64,000 nt of DNA from positions 410,656 through 474,655 of the forward strand of contig VJWM01000178.1 in the NCBI GenBank assembly GCA_010909165.1. The letters run 5' to 3'. The translations under genes and the position numbers were made by a program. This stretch comes from Anthoceros angustus (Eukaryota; Streptophyta; Anthocerotopsida; Anthocerotales; Anthocerotaceae). This document shows positions 1 to 10,168 of this stretch, one piece after another (position 1 is the stretch's first letter; every line of letters begins with the position of its first letter). The notes below the pieces were generated by a model. It searched no databases. It saw nothing but the letters and a program-made list of their open reading frames with translations, and was not told the origin of the DNA.

Positions 1-267
1 GCTTGGCTGCAGGGAAGGCTATGGAGGGCCTGCAGGTACAATTGCAAGGCCAGATACAATCAGGATGTTGGACGCCCCATTGTTTCCTTTTCAACTGCAC
101 GGTCCTGAGAGGCAGTGAAGAGGGAGGTGGGCTTGGGAGGAGCTTCACATCACCGATTTTCAGCGAAGCAGCTACTTCCAGCCGCGCCATATGGCAAACC
201 AAAATGACTCCAAGCAGGTTCAGCAGGTCTGTCAAAGGATTCACGTGGGTGAGAAGGGCATGCGATG

Positions 268-505
268 CAGCGGTGTGCCCAAGTGATGCCCATCGTGGAT
301 CTTCTTGGACGGTCATGTGATGAGGCAGAGTATTTTTCGCATACCATGTCGTTTGAGAAGGATATCTCAGCGTGGAAAGCTTTGTTGAGTGCATGCAAGA
401 GCTAAGGCGAAGTCGCGCATGGAAGGCCGTGCATTGACGGCCACTAACAGCTGGAACCTGACAAAGCAAGTTCGTATGTGCTGTTGGGGAGCATGTATGC
501 AAATG
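268..505 (+). pseudogene. PPR protein fragment (last PPR motif and E domain)
   Basis: One frame reads as the end of a plant PLS-type PPR protein: a VDLLGR-type motif near 295, then EKDISAWKALLSACKS, and after two in-frame stops (TAA at 403 and 445) QLEPDKASSYVLLGSMYANAGR-type sequence that ends near 500. This order (VDLLGR, ALLSAC, LEPD.AS.YVLL.NIYA) is the usual end of the PPR array plus the E domain. The frame is kept across both stops, so decay is by substitution. No start or upstream repeats are in the window, so the gene may begin to the left. Confidence 0.72.
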
Positions 506-571
506 CAGGCAGGATAGGATTGAATAGGATTGAAAGCTTGAGGAAGTCAGCAGGTGCTTTGAAAAAAGCTG

Positions 572-763
572 CTAAGGCCACCCACCATTGAAGTAAGGAA
601 CACACCCGGCAGTCCCGAATGCTGGTGCACAGTAAACTACACCAGTTCCAGCACCATCGGGAAAATAATCATCAGCCACAACCTCAAAGGCTACGTCTGA
701 CAAATGCGAGAAGTACTCAAACATTGGCTTGTACCTACACCAAACCACCAGATTTTGGCACAA
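572..763 (-). pseudogene. Isoleucyl-tRNA synthetase fragment (editing domain)
   Basis: The minus-strand frame contains YKPMFEYFSHLSDVAFEVV, then ADDYFPDGAGTGVVYCAPAFG. The GTGVV.CAPAFG block is a signature of the connective-polypeptide (editing) domain of eukaryotic cytosolic IleRS, which hydrolyses misacylated Val-tRNA. The match stops abruptly after APAFG, where the family continues with an acidic stretch, so only about 45 residues remain. A second IleRS piece, from the N terminus, lies on the other strand at 1542-1845. Together they indicate a broken and rearranged copy, not a working gene. Confidence 0.7.
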
Positions 764-871
764 TAGCTACAATGCATACTAGAGTAGCCTCAGCTGCGCC
801 ACAGCCAGCGACAGCTCCTTCGCGTAGGAGGTTGTTCGTTATCTTCGTTGCGCACTCATTGCGCCTCAAAA

Positions 872-988
872 TTAGCTGCCACCTTCGTACTTGGGATCCG
901 CCACCACATAGTGATAGAAAACCACCAACACAAAGATGGTAATCCCCAAGAAGTTGGCCAAAAAACCTAGATCCTGGTCGTCAATCAT
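872..988 (-). CDS. OST4: OST4-like oligosaccharyltransferase mini-subunit
   Basis: A complete 38-residue reading frame starting [15 protein letters not shown] and ending [14 protein letters not shown]. Plant and yeast OST4 proteins are about 35-40 residues and consist of one membrane helix; the MIDDQDLG start, the hydrophobic centre (residues 8-25) and the YHYV.ADPKYE end are family hallmarks. OST4 stabilises the catalytic STT3 subunit of the ER N-glycosylation complex. The ATG at 988 is chosen because it gives the standard N terminus; upstream in-frame sequence has no family likeness. It sits among pseudogene fragments, so it could be a silent copy, but it has no internal damage. Confidence 0.85.
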   Translation of the reverse strand: MIDDQDLGFLANFLGITIFVLVVFYHYVVADPKYEGGS

Positions 989-1541
989 CTGCGTATGGCC
1001 AACCGATCGACAATCAGCACAAACATCCATACAACCGAACACCAGGGCCTTCGCACTCTCAATAACATCGAAAACATCGACACCAGGCCCCCATGGACCC
1101 GCTAGACCACGGCCAAGGAGCACTGCAAAGCAATATCAAACAAGCGGTGCAGATCCTAACCTTGCCGATAGAACCCTTGCCCTCTTGAGACTGTCTGCAG
1201 AGGTCGGGAAAGAACCGGCGATATTTCGCCACAACAACCAAACGGAACCCTACTGGTGCCCTAACCTACATCAGGCCAGGGATAGGGGCATCCTGGAGTC
1301 GCTTGAAGTCTACGTATAGCATTTACTCGTAACTTGAGTCATAAGTTAGAAATATCAACTGAAGAGGTGAAAATTGAACACTAGAAGTTGAGACGAACTC
1401 CAATGCATCTGGCTTGGCTTGTGACCAGCATTTGCCGTTCAGCTGATCAGCTATCCCCTGCGGGAGGATCGAAAGCGGCTGTCCATGTGTGGTGACAGCG
1501 CAATCTGTCCATTTCGTGCATTCTAGCAATTGAAACTTGCC

Positions 1542-1845
1542 ATGGAGGAAGTCCCCGAGGGGAAGAACTACAGTTTCCTTAAGAGAAGGAGACAATTTTC
1601 GAACTGTGGGAGTCATTGGACGCGTTCCACACCCAGCTCAAGCGCAGTGAAGGCAAGCCGGATTATATTTTCCTCATTACGGCCATATTCTAGCCGGCAC
1701 CATTAAAGACATTGTGACGAGGTACAAGTCAGCCCGAGGGTTTCATGTCACAGACGGTTTGGGTGGGATTGCCATGGCCTGCCTGTCGAGTACGAGATTG
1801 ATCAGAAGCTGGGAATTAAATCTAAGGAGCAGGTGCGGGATTCAA
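1542..1845 (+). pseudogene. Isoleucyl-tRNA synthetase fragment (N terminus and HIGH region)
   Basis: The ATG at 1542 begins MEEVPEGKNYSFLK, the usual start of cytosolic IleRS. After a frameshift it reads ETIFELWESLDAFHTQLKR and PDYIF. It then skips the expected YDGPPFATG segment and resumes at [20 protein letters not shown] (HYGH is the class I synthetase HIGH motif). A second frameshift leads to [19 protein letters not shown] and IKSKEQ. Two frameshifts and one deletion in about 300 bp make it non-functional. The lost segment and lack of introns could reflect either a processed copy or simple decay. Confidence 0.8.
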
Positions 1846-2015
1846 ATTCAGATGGATTTCGCTCGAGTGGCAGACGACTTGCATTGCTGACATTGCCCTT
1901 GCTTTTGAACAGGTGGCCATCTGTGCGTAAACCCTAAACCGGGGCATAACTTGGCCATCCGTGCCTAAACCTAAACCGGAAGACCGAAAGGTGGGGGGGA
2001 TGGATGACGATCGAA

Positions 2016-2180
2016 TTCTATAGGCCATCTTTCTCTCCCGAATATTAAATTCTGTAGGCCATGTCTCCGGGAGAATATTGAATTCTGTAGGCCATCTTTC
2101 TGGGAGAATATTGAATTCTGTAGGCCATGTTTCCGGGAGAACATTGACTTCTGTAGGCCATGTTTTCGGGAGAGACGAAG
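2016..2180. repeat. 33-bp tandem repeat, about 5 units
   Basis: Units begin with TTCTRTAGGCCAT at 2016, 2050, 2083, 2116 and 2149, so the period is 34, 33, 33 and 33 bp. Each unit carries a GGGAGAATATTGAA-like second half with a few substitutions. No coding sense is apparent. Confidence 0.9.
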
Positions 2181-2280
2181 GAATGTATATGGAATTGTGT
2201 AGGATGCAATGTTGAGTAGATATCCAAAAAGAGCAAACGGTTCCCATCTAAGATCTGCTCAGGTAGATAGGCGCCCAAAG

Positions 2281-2550
2281 GCGGGTTACTGTCGGGGTGT
2301 GGAAGATGCGGGTTACTGTTAGGGTGTGGTAGATGTCGAAGATGTAAAAGATTGCGTTCTGCGTCGACGACTCATGACGTAAAAGTGATAAGGGTCGAAC
2401 TCGCATCGAAGGCGCATGACGTTGACGAGGGTCGAACTCGTGTCAAACTGAATTTCATCGACGATGCATGACATCAAATTGATGAGGGTCGAACTCGCGT
2501 CGGCGGCGAATGACGTTGACGAGTTTGAATTGCGTCAAACTGAATTTCAA
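2281..2550. repeat. Two degenerate minisatellite blocks
   Basis: CGGGTTACTGT followed by a GGGTGTGG core is repeated twice from 2281. A longer unit with AGGGTCGAACTCG, TGACGTTGACGA and CAAACTGAATTTCA recurs from about 2385 to 2550. Units are imperfect and non-coding. Confidence 0.7.
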
Positions 2551-3287
2551 GAAGATTAACAACAATGGCATTTATGTCCACAACAAACAAGCAAATTTTG
2601 TTTTAAGTCCACTAGTCCACTGAGGGCACACATGCTCCCCATGGGACTCCGTTGTCGGGCAATTTGCTCCATGGAGTAAACTACAGTAGGTTACTAGCAC
2701 CAAAAGCATTCCTCTCTAAGTACCCCATCCAGATCCACCTTGTGGTGTAAACCCCTTAACTACAACTTTCTTAAGGTGGGTACACTGCAAGTGACAAGTA
2801 GAATGTGTCCATTTGGACACACATACTAATGTACACCACTCTATCGGGAACAAGTTTAGCTTACAAAGAAAATTGGAAACTTATGAATACCGCAGGAGCC
2901 AATGGACAAAAATTAATTAATTATATCAAGTGCCAAATTTTTAAAAAATATTGAAATGAATGGCTGAAAACTAAAAAATGCAGAATGGTAAGTGCCGAAA
3001 ACATGCTGGTGTGCACCCACCAAGAGGGTCGTGTAATACAAGTGTGATGAAGAAGAGGAGGATTCCACAATGAAGTTGCAGCTCCAATTCTTGCACACAT
3101 CTCTTAGGGTGTCGCTTAGGGTGGGGGGTCGTGGGATTGACAATATTTTGCTTCATGGTCACGTATGAAAAATGTGGCGAATTGGAAGATGCTGAATATT
3201 TGACTTCTTGGCCACAACAATGTGGTAACACACCCCTTATAGGTACCTGGTTATGCACATTATGGGCTCGACTGATGCTACCTTCTG
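2551..3287. other. No gene recognised
   Basis: AT-rich sequence with only short unlinked open frames on both strands. I see no recognisable protein, RNA gene or clear repeat. Confidence 0.5.
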
Positions 3288-3359
3288 ATGGCTAGTGCAA
3301 CTGCATGTGCTTTACAAAAGGCCAAGCAGCTGCACTCACATATTGTGAAAGGGGACATA
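3288..3359 (+). pseudogene. Small PPR-like remnant
   Basis: The frame reads MASATACALQKAKQLHSHIV, resembling the helix pair before a P motif in PLS-type PPR proteins (..ACA....GKQLHSHIVK.G). It breaks off within 25 residues. It is too short to be certain, but two other PPR fragments lie in the first 8 kb. Confidence 0.4.
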
Positions 3360-4480
3360 CGTAAAACATGCTTGTGGGCACTTTGCCTAAGCTATTTGCG
3401 TTCAATTGTCTTAATGATACTTTAGACAGCGTCGCCGTGATGGTTGGGTGTTTATGCGAGACATCATATTCAACCTTCCAGGATTTGAAGCCTTTGTTGA
3501 ATCTGCTGGTAGCAAGACTTGGCTGCTATAGACTCATGGCAGTGTGGCCGTAATGGTTGGGTCTTTTGCGAGACTTTTGTATGCTCTTGTCGCATGGTAG
3601 TTGATGCTGCTTCACAAACTAATGATTCCACGCGCGAATGGCTTTGATGTTGGATCGTTCAGAACTTCTTGTAGGAATATGTGTTGATGGCTACACGGCT
3701 ACTATACATATTTACTAATCACTGCTCTCAAACTCGTGCTAGTATATACTATTGTAGGGAGCATTTTGTGGTTTAGAAACATATATATGGATGATTCACA
3801 TGATAGTATTTCTGAGAGCACTTGGTTGTTTAGGAGCATTTTGTGGATAATTACATGGCCACATTGTTCCAAGGGAGCACTTACTCAGTGAAAAGAATGC
3901 CAACTCTATTTTTCAAGTTCTAGCTATCGACTCTATGATGGGAAGGTCGTTGTAGTCTTTGGTTGGATGAAATACTTGCTCGATGATGTGAGGGTTACTG
4001 TAGTCTTCGGCTTGATGAATACTTGGGCCATGATGTGAAGGTCTTTCGCTTGATGAATACTTGTATGGTGGCGATTATATAAACATGATAATTTTTGAAG
4101 GGGGGGAATATAGTAACCCCCTTCGGTTGAGACAGCACCCCCTTGTCACGATGTACACCCTTCCCCGCACAAAGATATCGCCTCTACTTTGATAATGCGC
4201 ACACCCTTTCTGAGCCCATACCTTTGATAAAAGACGCACTTTCAAGACTACACTCCAGAACTAGAGCATAGTAGGGCCACACTGTGGGCCTGTCTGCGTT
4301 TTTGTAGAATGCATAGAGGGCTGCCATTTTCATATGTTTATTACAACCGAAAACTTTTACTTTCAAGTGGTGGAACACAATTAAAACAATCCTGTATTAA
4401 CGGGAGTCTTATTTCAGTGGTCGTGAGAACATTTCAACAAACAACTGCTAAAGGAGGAAGTGGTCATCACCATCGACAAT
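3360..4480. other. No gene recognised
   Basis: Only short frames without family likeness. Phrases around GGTTGGGTGTTT and CGAGACATCATAT / CGAGACTTTTGTAT recur near 3442 and 3555, and GATGATGTGAGGGTTACTGTAG-like phrases near 3982 suggest small local duplications. Nothing functional is evident. Confidence 0.45.
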
Positions 4481-4867
4481 AGTCATTCAAGAGTGCGGCC
4501 GAGCGACTCGTCTATGCCTTGCGCCGATACTGAGTCAAGGACCACCACCAAATTCCGAAGGCGGTCCATATCCTCTGCGTCAAATCTGTCATTCTCCTCC
4601 AATGCTTGCTCGTATTCATTAGTATAATTCTTGGGCTGAGCTTCGGATGGTGTCGATTGCCACACAACATTTAAGGTATGCTGATCCTCATCCAAATGCT
4701 CGTCAATCGTGGTCTTCAACCTTCTGGCACTCAATGCAACCACTTGGGCTTTAAGGCAATGCCAGCGAATATTGATTTTCTTAAAGACAGCCTATGAGGA
4801 GCTCCCTATGCCCGCCGGCGCCCATGGGTAGGGCATGGTGTGTTGGGGGGGGGAGGGGGGCCCGGCC

Positions 4868-4972
4868 GGCCGGCGCCCTCCCTTAGCACTATCCTACGTT
4901 TGTGGTTTGGGCGTACATGTATTCTCCAAAACACCGGTTAGTTTGGGAAGCGTGAAAGCTTCCTTCCGTGTA
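4868..4972. repeat. Direct repeat, copy 1
   Basis: About 105 bp containing CTCCCTTAGCACTATCC, TGTGGTTTGGGCG and GTTAGTTTGGGAAGCGTGAA. It recurs at 5577-5682 with a few substitutions and small indels. The copy overlaps the end of the DUF7869-like core. Confidence 0.9.
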
Positions 4973-5576
4973 AGCACTATTGAAAACCTCGCAAACATCT
5001 GGTCAACCTGGTCATGTATATGGCCAACCAGGAGGAACCCTATCTTTACCTTCTGGAAAGCCTTTAGCTCCACTAACATATGCAGATAAGCGAATAGCAG
5101 TGCATTCTTTTTCTCCCGTGCAGTATTGTTGAGTTGAAGATAGAGGACCTTTGGGAGAAGTCCCTCGTAATTCGAAATGACATGTTGAATATTGGCTATA
5201 GTTAGGTTTGCATCATTCCGGATGTTCCCATATGCTATGAATAGCTTCGCCGAAATCGTGTAGTCGTAAACCATGATGTGGTTGTCGATAAAACCCATAT
5301 TTGAACCCATGACGTGGATGTCGATAAAACCCATATCTGAAAGGTCCTTCGATAGACTCGTAAAGTGGGGAAGTTGTGTCTTATGCTAATCCATCCCGTC
5401 TATAGATATACCGATATACTTCGCCGGATCCCCAGAGCATTTCACACGATGCTTGACATATTTTTTTCTTTCATACTTCAGCAACTGCCTGTGCCGTCTT
5501 AGATCAGATTCAAATCCTTCTGCAAACAAATCATAGAAAATACATTGTTAAACGTTCTAACCCATCGCTGTGGTGC

Positions 5577-5682
5577 GCCGGCCGCCTCCCTTAGCACTAT
5601 CCCACGCTTGTGGTTTGGGCGCATGTATTCTCCAAAACACGGTTAGTTTGGGAAGCGTGAAAGCTTCCTTCCGCCTAATGAT
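5577..5682. repeat. Direct repeat, copy 2
   Basis: Second copy of the 105-bp segment at 4868-4972. It carries the C-terminal coding end of the DUF7869-like frame away from its context, so it probably arose by local duplication. Confidence 0.9.
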
Positions 5683-7138
5683 TTGTTCACATCTTCCAAT
5701 TTACTATCTCAAACAATCAATTCAGCCCTCGGAGCATTTAACCTAGGTTCTGGCAAGATCTTAGCATAAAGTGTCTCTCTTAAGATCTTTGTGTAACCGC
5801 ATGTCCTATTCCGCACAATAACTCCAACATGATGGTGTACTATAGATATTCAATTTTTTTGGAACTCACAAAGTGCGTTCTGATTTTCTTGAATGAAATA
5901 AGCAGCCATGATACTTTTCTGCAGCCAATCATCACTAGGGGAAAAAGTAGCCTCCGAGGACCTGTCGAGCATCACATCTGCAAGAAGTATGCCGACTTTT
6001 CGGTTCAAAGACTTGGAGTCCATGTAATTCAGTTCGTTGAGGTGTGACAATTTCAAAGCCATATTTGTTGTTCGTTGCATCAAATTTAATAAGTCCCGCT
6101 GCTTTTTATTCTCTTTCTTCAGGAGCTCAATAGTGAGTCTGGCAGATAAACCAAAAACTTGAATTAGAAACTAGGAAACATGTGCAAGGGGCTACATAAA
6201 CATATGAACCCAAGCATTAACCTTTCCGATGCATTTTCATTGTGAACTTTTGCATTTGTGTTGGTGTGAAGAAGAGTCTCTCCAGCCTCTCTTGACCTCT
6301 TGATAGTTGTTGGGCCTTGAAATCCCCTAGCATCAGACCACAGAGATGGAAATTTAGTCGACAAAATTGAAAACTTCTCGGAAAACGGGGAGAGACAAAA
6401 ACTCAGAGGTCTTAAACTAACCGCTTCTTTGTGCCAATACAGTTCCTTCTGGCCTTAAAGGCAGCTCGATCCTCAATTGGCTTTGGTTGCTGCGCCGCAA
6501 TTGCTTCCATGTGAGACTTCGACCTCATCTCGTAATAGGCTACCTTCTCAAACGTCCAATTAGGCATCTCATTGTCCTTCTCTTGTTTTTGTCTTGGAGC
6601 TAAAACTCTTGTGTCCTCTTCGCTCCCATCCTCCGTGGTGCGCTGACCGCACACAGTGTGCCTTGGTCGGCGCATCTTTGTGTGCTTCTTCAACATGGGG
6701 GGCTTATTCAGTGGGATCCCAAAGACCTACAAATTACGCATTACAAGCACATCAAAAACACATCTCACCTTGTTTTTCTCTATTCGTCTCCGACATTATA
6801 TTTCGTTTGAGATAATCGCAGGTTGTGCACAAGGCAAACCGATTACTCTTTGGAATTTTGACCTTGTTGAAGTGCGTGGCCCAAAGTTGACAAAAGTACC
6901 AATGCGAAATGTTGTACTGCAGCGCTCGCTGCATATGGTGCTTGTATTCTTGAAAGACCTCGCCTTTTGTGTACGAGTCAAGAAGGTGATACACTTCAAT
7001 GTTTGGCATTCTCTCGGCAATTAGCATGAACACTTGGTTCATCCACGCTAGAGCTGTTGATTCGGCCGCCTTTCGTACCGACGAAGGGCAGACCACGCAA
7101 TGTTCCCAAGGGCTCTCTCTTTCGCTTGTTCGTACCGG

Positions 7139-7296
7139 CTCCTTTGCTATGACAAGCTGGTGATGGCAGGCATCCAACGTAATGAAGTCACCTTCCTTTC
7201 ACTTCTATCTGCCTGCAGTCATGCTGGCCAATTGTGGGAAGGTGTGAAGTGCTTCAAATCCATGGACAGATATCAGGGGATAGCTCCCAAAGCTGC
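7139..7296 (+). pseudogene. PPR motif fragment
   Basis: The frame reads YDKLVMAGIQRNEVTFLSLL followed by SACSHAGQLWEGVKCFKSM, the standard end-of-array PPR sequence (M..G..P..VTFLS.LSACSH.G....G...F..M). It stops matching after APK. It abuts a DYW fragment on the opposite strand, so one of the two was inverted. Confidence 0.75.
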
Positions 7297-7322
7297 GCTG
7301 CTTGTGTGTTACCAAAAATTTG

Positions 7323-7690
7323 TCAATGCCGATCCCCACAGGAACAAGAGCTATCGAGGAACCGATGCATTTGATGCGCATCTCTGACTATATTCTGTCC
7401 CTGCTCAAGCCGTGAATTAATGACCTTGGTGCTACTATTGCAATCATTGCACATACGAACATTTTTAGTGACACGCCAAGTTGTGCCATCTGGTATATTG
7501 AGCACACCATACGCGAAGGCCAGTTTCTCAGCATGTCCACAGAGGGCATCTTCCTTCTCCTTCTCAGACACTGCCTTGAGCACCAACTCAATTTGTGGCA
7601 CATGACCTCCTTCCTCCATCAACCTTGTTCACACTTGTCGGCTTTGATAAAATGTCGGACCTCTCTTCCCCTATGTACCTGAGACCAGCT
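7323..7690 (-). pseudogene. PPR DYW-domain fragment
   Basis: From about 7690 downward: an E+-like REVRHFIKADK, a stop, then EEGGHVPQ and a DYW domain. The deaminase-like signature is kept: CGHAEKLAFAYG (H-x-E), CNDC (C-x-x-C), RDAHQMHRF and SCSCGD. The terminal triplet is DRH instead of DYW. DYW domains act as C-to-U RNA editing deaminases in plant organelles. With no PPR array attached and a stop before the domain, this is a relic. Confidence 0.85.
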
Positions 7691-7699
7691 TAGAAAAAA

Positions 7700-8400
7700 A
7701 ATTGAGACAGCCAATAATCAAGTGCCTGATACCAGGATTTTTCTATCACGGATGAGCCAGTTCAAATTAGACAGAAACCCGAAATGAATACCCCCGTAGA
7801 CAAAACCCTTCTCATGCAACTGCTTGACCATTCCAAGCTGAACCTGATCACGATACTCCTGCACTCATCATTGTATTTGTCGATACCCATAGCACGTCCG
7901 ACATAGGGTTTAGGCACCATGATAAATGATGGGCCTGGATGGCCCATCCCTAAACCCTGAACCGGGTCATAAACGCCGCCCCGATGCGGCCAAGGCAAGC
8001 TTTCTGGTTCGGAGGAGAGAGAGTAAGTGATGGGCAAGACCACATCAGCTTTCAGACAACCCAGCTTCAAACCCCGGACGAGCTCTAGTGACCAGCCAAA
8101 GTATTGATATATCTACCTAACAACAAAAGAAAATCGAAGTAATGCTCCTACTTACCTCCACTACGTGGCCAGGAATTACCCGTCATTCACACTCAGGTAA
8201 AACGAGTCACGGGCAACCCCACGGCAGGCTGTCGGTTATTCAGGCGTGACATCACTTGGTTTCGAGGCCTTTATACATTTGAGGGGCCTCGTCTGGCACT
8301 TGCACCGACAGCACTATCCAGTGCTCCCGCGTTTTCGCCTGCCAACCTTTCTGCTTTTCAAGAACGGCTTCTGCAAGCATCAGCTTCACGCTCCGGCGCG
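7700..8400. other. Intergenic region upstream of the STIG1-like gene
   Basis: No gene recognised. A phrase CCTAAACCCTGAACCGGGTCATAA near 7949 resembles TAAACCCTAAACCGGGGCATAA near 1928, suggesting a dispersed repeat. The stretch just before 8403 should hold the promoter and 5' UTR of the STIG1-like gene; no clear TATA box stands out. Confidence 0.5.
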
Positions 8401-8402
8401 TC

Positions 8403-8997
8403 ATGGCGATCCCGTCTGCTCTTCAACTCGCCTTGGTTCTGTTCTTCTCAGCCACGCTTGTCAGTGCAGGCAGTACTGCATCCAATTGCACTTCTGATGT
8501 CGTCGACCTTGTAAGATCCAAATCAACTGACCGAGATCTGTCGATTTGCGTTTGAGAAATTTGGCTTCGCTTCTCGATTTCTCATCGTGAGTTTTGTTTT
8601 CGTTGTTCATCGCCAGCTCCAGTGCGGTGGCCAATCCCCGTGGTTCTTCGGAAACCCGATGTGCTGCTCTGCACCTGAATTTTCATACCTGCCGAACGCA
8701 TCGTATTGCGTCGATCTGAATGAGGATCCTGACTTTTGCGGAGCTTGCAACCTCCGCTGCAGCGAGTACGAGCTATGCTGTCAGGGTTTATGCACCAACG
8801 TATATCAAGATGTGGCGAACTGCGGCCTTTGTGGCTACTCTTGTCCGGCGGGATACCAGTGCATTCCTCTCCATTACAACTCGAATAACAACACGTATAG
8901 CGCTAGCCCGGGGACATCGAATGACAACGACGACGCCGGATTTCCTGATTGCGTGTCTCCGGAAGGCATAGCACAGTTTGACGATTCTACGGCCTGA
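8403..8997 (+). CDS. STIG1-like cysteine-rich secreted protein
   Basis: Two exons, 8403-8510 and 8617-8997, joined in phase 0 across a 106-nt GT-AG intron (GTAAGATCC donor, CGCCAG acceptor), giving 162 residues. Exon 1 encodes a signal peptide starting MAIPSALQLALVLFFSATLVSA. Exon 2 carries the STIG1 cysteine pattern: CGG near its start, MCC, then DFCGACNLRC, ELCCQGLC, NCGLCGYSCPAGYQC. STIG1 proteins are small secreted apoplastic proteins, known from stigma exudate and pollen-tube growth in flowering plants; the role in a seed-free plant is unknown. The tail after YQC is polar and Asn-rich. The gene stands alone; a partial copy of its first exon lies 1.2 kb downstream. Confidence 0.85.
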
Positions 8998-9608
8998 TCT
9001 TCTCTTTCCAGGGATACTGATACGTTGAAGTCGTCAATCAGGCCTATGACCACTGCAGTACTTCTTAGCAGCGGCTAGGGACGTCCCTGCAACATTGATC
9101 TGTGACCACGAATGGTGCATTCTCTCTGAAACGAGCATTGTGATGGTCATTTCAGTTTCTTGAATCATTCCAGATGGATCCGGCCTCGCACTCTTTCAAT
9201 AATCTTTTCACTGTCTCTTGCTCACTTCGAGCTCAGGCCTTCAAGACCAGACATCACATTCCCCCAAGTTTGATCATTTCAACTGTATTTAGAACTACTA
9301 CTTAGCTGGTTCATCTGGTTATCTGTAGGGTTGTCCAACTTTGAAATAATTGAGGTGTTCATGCTCAATACATCATTGTTCCGAAGATTAGAGCTGCCAA
9401 TGTCTGCCATCCCATGTTTGTTAAATTACCTCAACTGAACTGTCTCACGCAAAGCCGGAGTCCACTGTTCACCTTTGCTTTCAATCTCCGCCTTTACGAT
9501 CTCTGCTCTTCACCCTGTCATCAATGATGATGCTGTTTCAGAAGCTTCAGATCAACCAGCTAAGTAGCTGAAAAGAACAGAATCAAGGCGAGCTTAAGAG
9601 CAATCCAA
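8998..9608. other. 3' region of the STIG1-like gene
   Basis: No further reading frame of note. It probably contains the 3' UTR and polyadenylation site, and then the spacer to the duplicated exon 1. Confidence 0.45.
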
Positions 9609-9706
9609 GAACGCTTCTGCAAGGTTGAGCTTCACGCTTCAGCGGCGTCATGGCGATCACCTTGGCCCTTAACCTCGCCTTGGTTCTGTTCTTTTCAACT
9701 ACTTAG
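9609..9706 (+). pseudogene. Truncated duplicate of STIG1-like exon 1
   Basis: The sequence repeats the last part of the 5' UTR and the signal-peptide coding start of the gene at 8403: AACGCTTCTGCAAG..., then ATGGCGATC at 9650. It encodes MAITLALNLALVLFFSTT and ends in TAG at 9706, where the true gene continues. No cysteine-rich exon follows. It is a partial tandem duplication, not a gene, unless the short peptide is expressed. Confidence 0.85.
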
Positions 9707-10168
9707 TTAGTTGATCTGAGGCTTCTGGTTTTGAAGAACGTTACACAACGTGAGTGACGACATTTGCTTTGACCTTGGGCCTTGGTTTTTCCATCATAAA
9801 AAACTCAGGGGTGTTGGGAGGGAAGCCACTGAAGGAATAGTTTCTCATCTCTTTGCACAAGACCGTAGTTCAAAGGTGTTGAGAAGGGAGCCAGCGTAGA
9901 TTCATGTGACTTGCTGCTGCGTCACATTACATATGCGTGTGTAATCACCCTATCCACTGTGGCGTTGGCTGGCGTTGCCTCGAGTCTAGGCAGATGGATG
10001 GCTTGGGTGAATGCGCTTCGCTCAAGATGTTTGGGCGTCTGTGACTGGACGGACTTCCCTTCGAAATCTTTACGATTTCATGAACTGCCAGTGGTTACAC
10101 TGTCTGCTCTGGGGTAAGGAACCGGAGTGAGAGATAATGACTGTCACACCAATGGCGAATCGAGGTCT

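Larger units (their letters stand above)
4483..7177 (-). pseudogene. DUF7869-like, transposon-associated gene remnants
   Basis: Minus-strand pieces in order. At 6752-7177: FNKVKIPKSNRFALCTTCDYLKR, resembling the cysteine-containing middle of a plant family often found in transposon-rich regions. At 6412-6696 and 5850-6083: hydrophilic segments. At 4894-5334: PKVLYLQLNNTAREKKNALL, then HMLVELKAFQKVKIGFLLVG and HIHDQVDQMFARF, closely matching the family's core (LQLDN..., KVGFL.VGHTHEDVDQMF). I recall this core as DUF7869; that assignment is from memory. A charged segment at 4483-4743 may be a C-terminal part. The pieces are separated by stops and at least one inserted duplicate, so the gene is probably dead. 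Confidence 0.5.

Noticed and set aside
3-320. 105-residue plus-strand frame at the left edge
   Set aside because: It overlaps the PPR relic in another frame and has no recognisable motif.
1926-1940. TAAACCCTAAACC as interstitial telomere repeat or telo-box
   Set aside because: Only one AAACCCTAA unit; a similar phrase near 7949 suggests a dispersed repeat rather than telomere DNA, and no gene starts nearby.
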